Assembly: GCA_011052355.1 (NCBI GenBank)
Contig: DRJB01000021.1
Location: 1 to 6,743, forward strand
Source of the DNA: Candidatus Kaiserbacteria bacterium
Lineage (GTDB): Bacteria > Patescibacteriota > Minisyncoccia > Phycocordibacterales > Phycocordibacteraceae
Reading direction: 5' to 3'
Length of the DNA stretch: 6,743 nucleotides
Position 1 is the first letter of the stretch. Each line of letters starts with the position of its first letter. Shown here piece after piece: positions 6,262 to 6,743 of the stretch. The notes beneath the pieces were generated by a model. It saw nothing but the letters and a program-made list of their open reading frames with translations, had not been told where the DNA came from and did no database searches. Position numbers and translations under genes: made by a program.

Positions 6262-6743
6262 ATGGAACGTACACTCATTAAAAATCTTAATTTGCACATA
6301 GGGAAAGAAGTTTCAATTTCCGGATCAATACAAACACGGCGAGACCATGGGAAACTTATTTTCCTTGATCTTCGCGACCGCTCCGGAAGCACGCAAGCAA
6401 TTGTGTTGCCAAGTCATGCACAGGCACTTGAGGTGGCACAGACTTTGCGTGATGAATGGGTTGTTCGTATTGAAGGAGTGGTACATGAGCGCCCTGAAAA
6501 AATGCGTACCGAGGGAGAAAATGGCGGGATTGAACTTGAAGTGCAGGATATTTTCATATACGCGCAAGCAGCTGAATTACCATTTGAATCAAGTGCGGAC
6601 ATAAACATTGACACCTATCTTGATTATCTTCCGCTCACATTGCGCAGAGAAAAATCCCGTGCAATATTTACAATTCAGTCAGAAGTGGTGAAGGCGTTTC
6701 GTTTATTTCTTGATAGCGAAGATTTTATAGAGTTCCAATCACC
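6262..6743 (+). CDS. aspS: Aspartyl-tRNA synthetase, N-terminal part; 3' end outside window
   Basis: The first 160 codons of a class IIb synthetase that charges tRNA-Asp with aspartate. The N-terminal OB-fold that binds the anticodon spans about residues 15-105, with TRRDHGKLIFLDLRDRSG at 25-42 matching AspRS. The start of the catalytic domain follows: LDYLPLTLR (120-128), then AIFTIQSEVVKAF and FIEFQS, which lead into motif 1. The frame is open to the window end. This hinge and motif 1 region looks more like the archaeal-type or AspRS2 form, whose members are often non-discriminating and also charge tRNA-Asn. AsnRS or LysRS share the fold but fit the RDHG stretch less well. The chosen ATG fits the family N-terminus. 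An in-frame ATG at 6238, directly abutting the trpS stop, would add eight residues (MIHLKYKN). Neither start has a Shine-Dalgarno; TATAAA at 6253-6258 lies just before 6262. Confidence 0.88.
   Translation, partial: MERTLIKNLNLHIGKEVSISGSIQTRRDHGKLIFLDLRDRSGSTQAIVLPSHAQALEVAQTLRDEWVVRIEGVVHERPEKMRTEGENGGIELEVQDIFIYAQAAELPFESSADINIDTYLDYLPLTLRREKSRAIFTIQSEVVKAFRLFLDSEDFIEFQS

Overview
The window is a compact stretch with every recognisable gene on the + strand: lower-glycolysis genes followed by aminoacyl-tRNA synthetase genes. The moderate-to-low GC, very short or overlapping gene junctions, scarcity of Shine-Dalgarno sites, slightly short enolase and TrpRS, and general sequence flavour suggest a Candidate Phyla Radiation (Patescibacteria, Parcubacteria-like) bacterium. 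That placement is an inference from style and not from a marker-gene tree. All reading frames are open under the standard bacterial code, and the four complete genes end in TAA or TAG.

Layout: (1) 1-399, the C-terminal part of a glycerate 2-kinase (MOFRL domain); (2) 423-2894, a full phosphoenolpyruvate synthase; (3) 2884-4092, an enolase whose start lies inside the end of the synthase gene; (4) 4120-5133, a D-lactate-dehydrogenase-like D-2-hydroxyacid dehydrogenase; (5) 5134-5274, the only sizeable intergenic gap, which holds a perfect 20-bp hairpin and a second weaker inverted repeat; (6) 5275-6237, tryptophanyl-tRNA synthetase; (7) 6262-6743, the N-terminal part of an aspartyl-tRNA synthetase that runs off the window.

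Together the first four genes can encode a linear route: glycerate + ATP to 2-phosphoglycerate (kinase), to PEP (enolase), to pyruvate (PEP synthase running in the catabolic direction), to D-lactate (dehydrogenase, reoxidising NADH). Run the other way, the synthase and enolase feed gluconeogenesis. The hairpin after the dehydrogenase probably separates this metabolic unit from the synthetase genes.

I saw no mobile element, CRISPR array, tRNA, rRNA or toxin/defence gene. The most unusual items are the metabolically coherent gene order, the long perfect hairpin before trpS, and an enolase with altered signature loops but intact catalytic residues. I did not find a convincing wholly new system.
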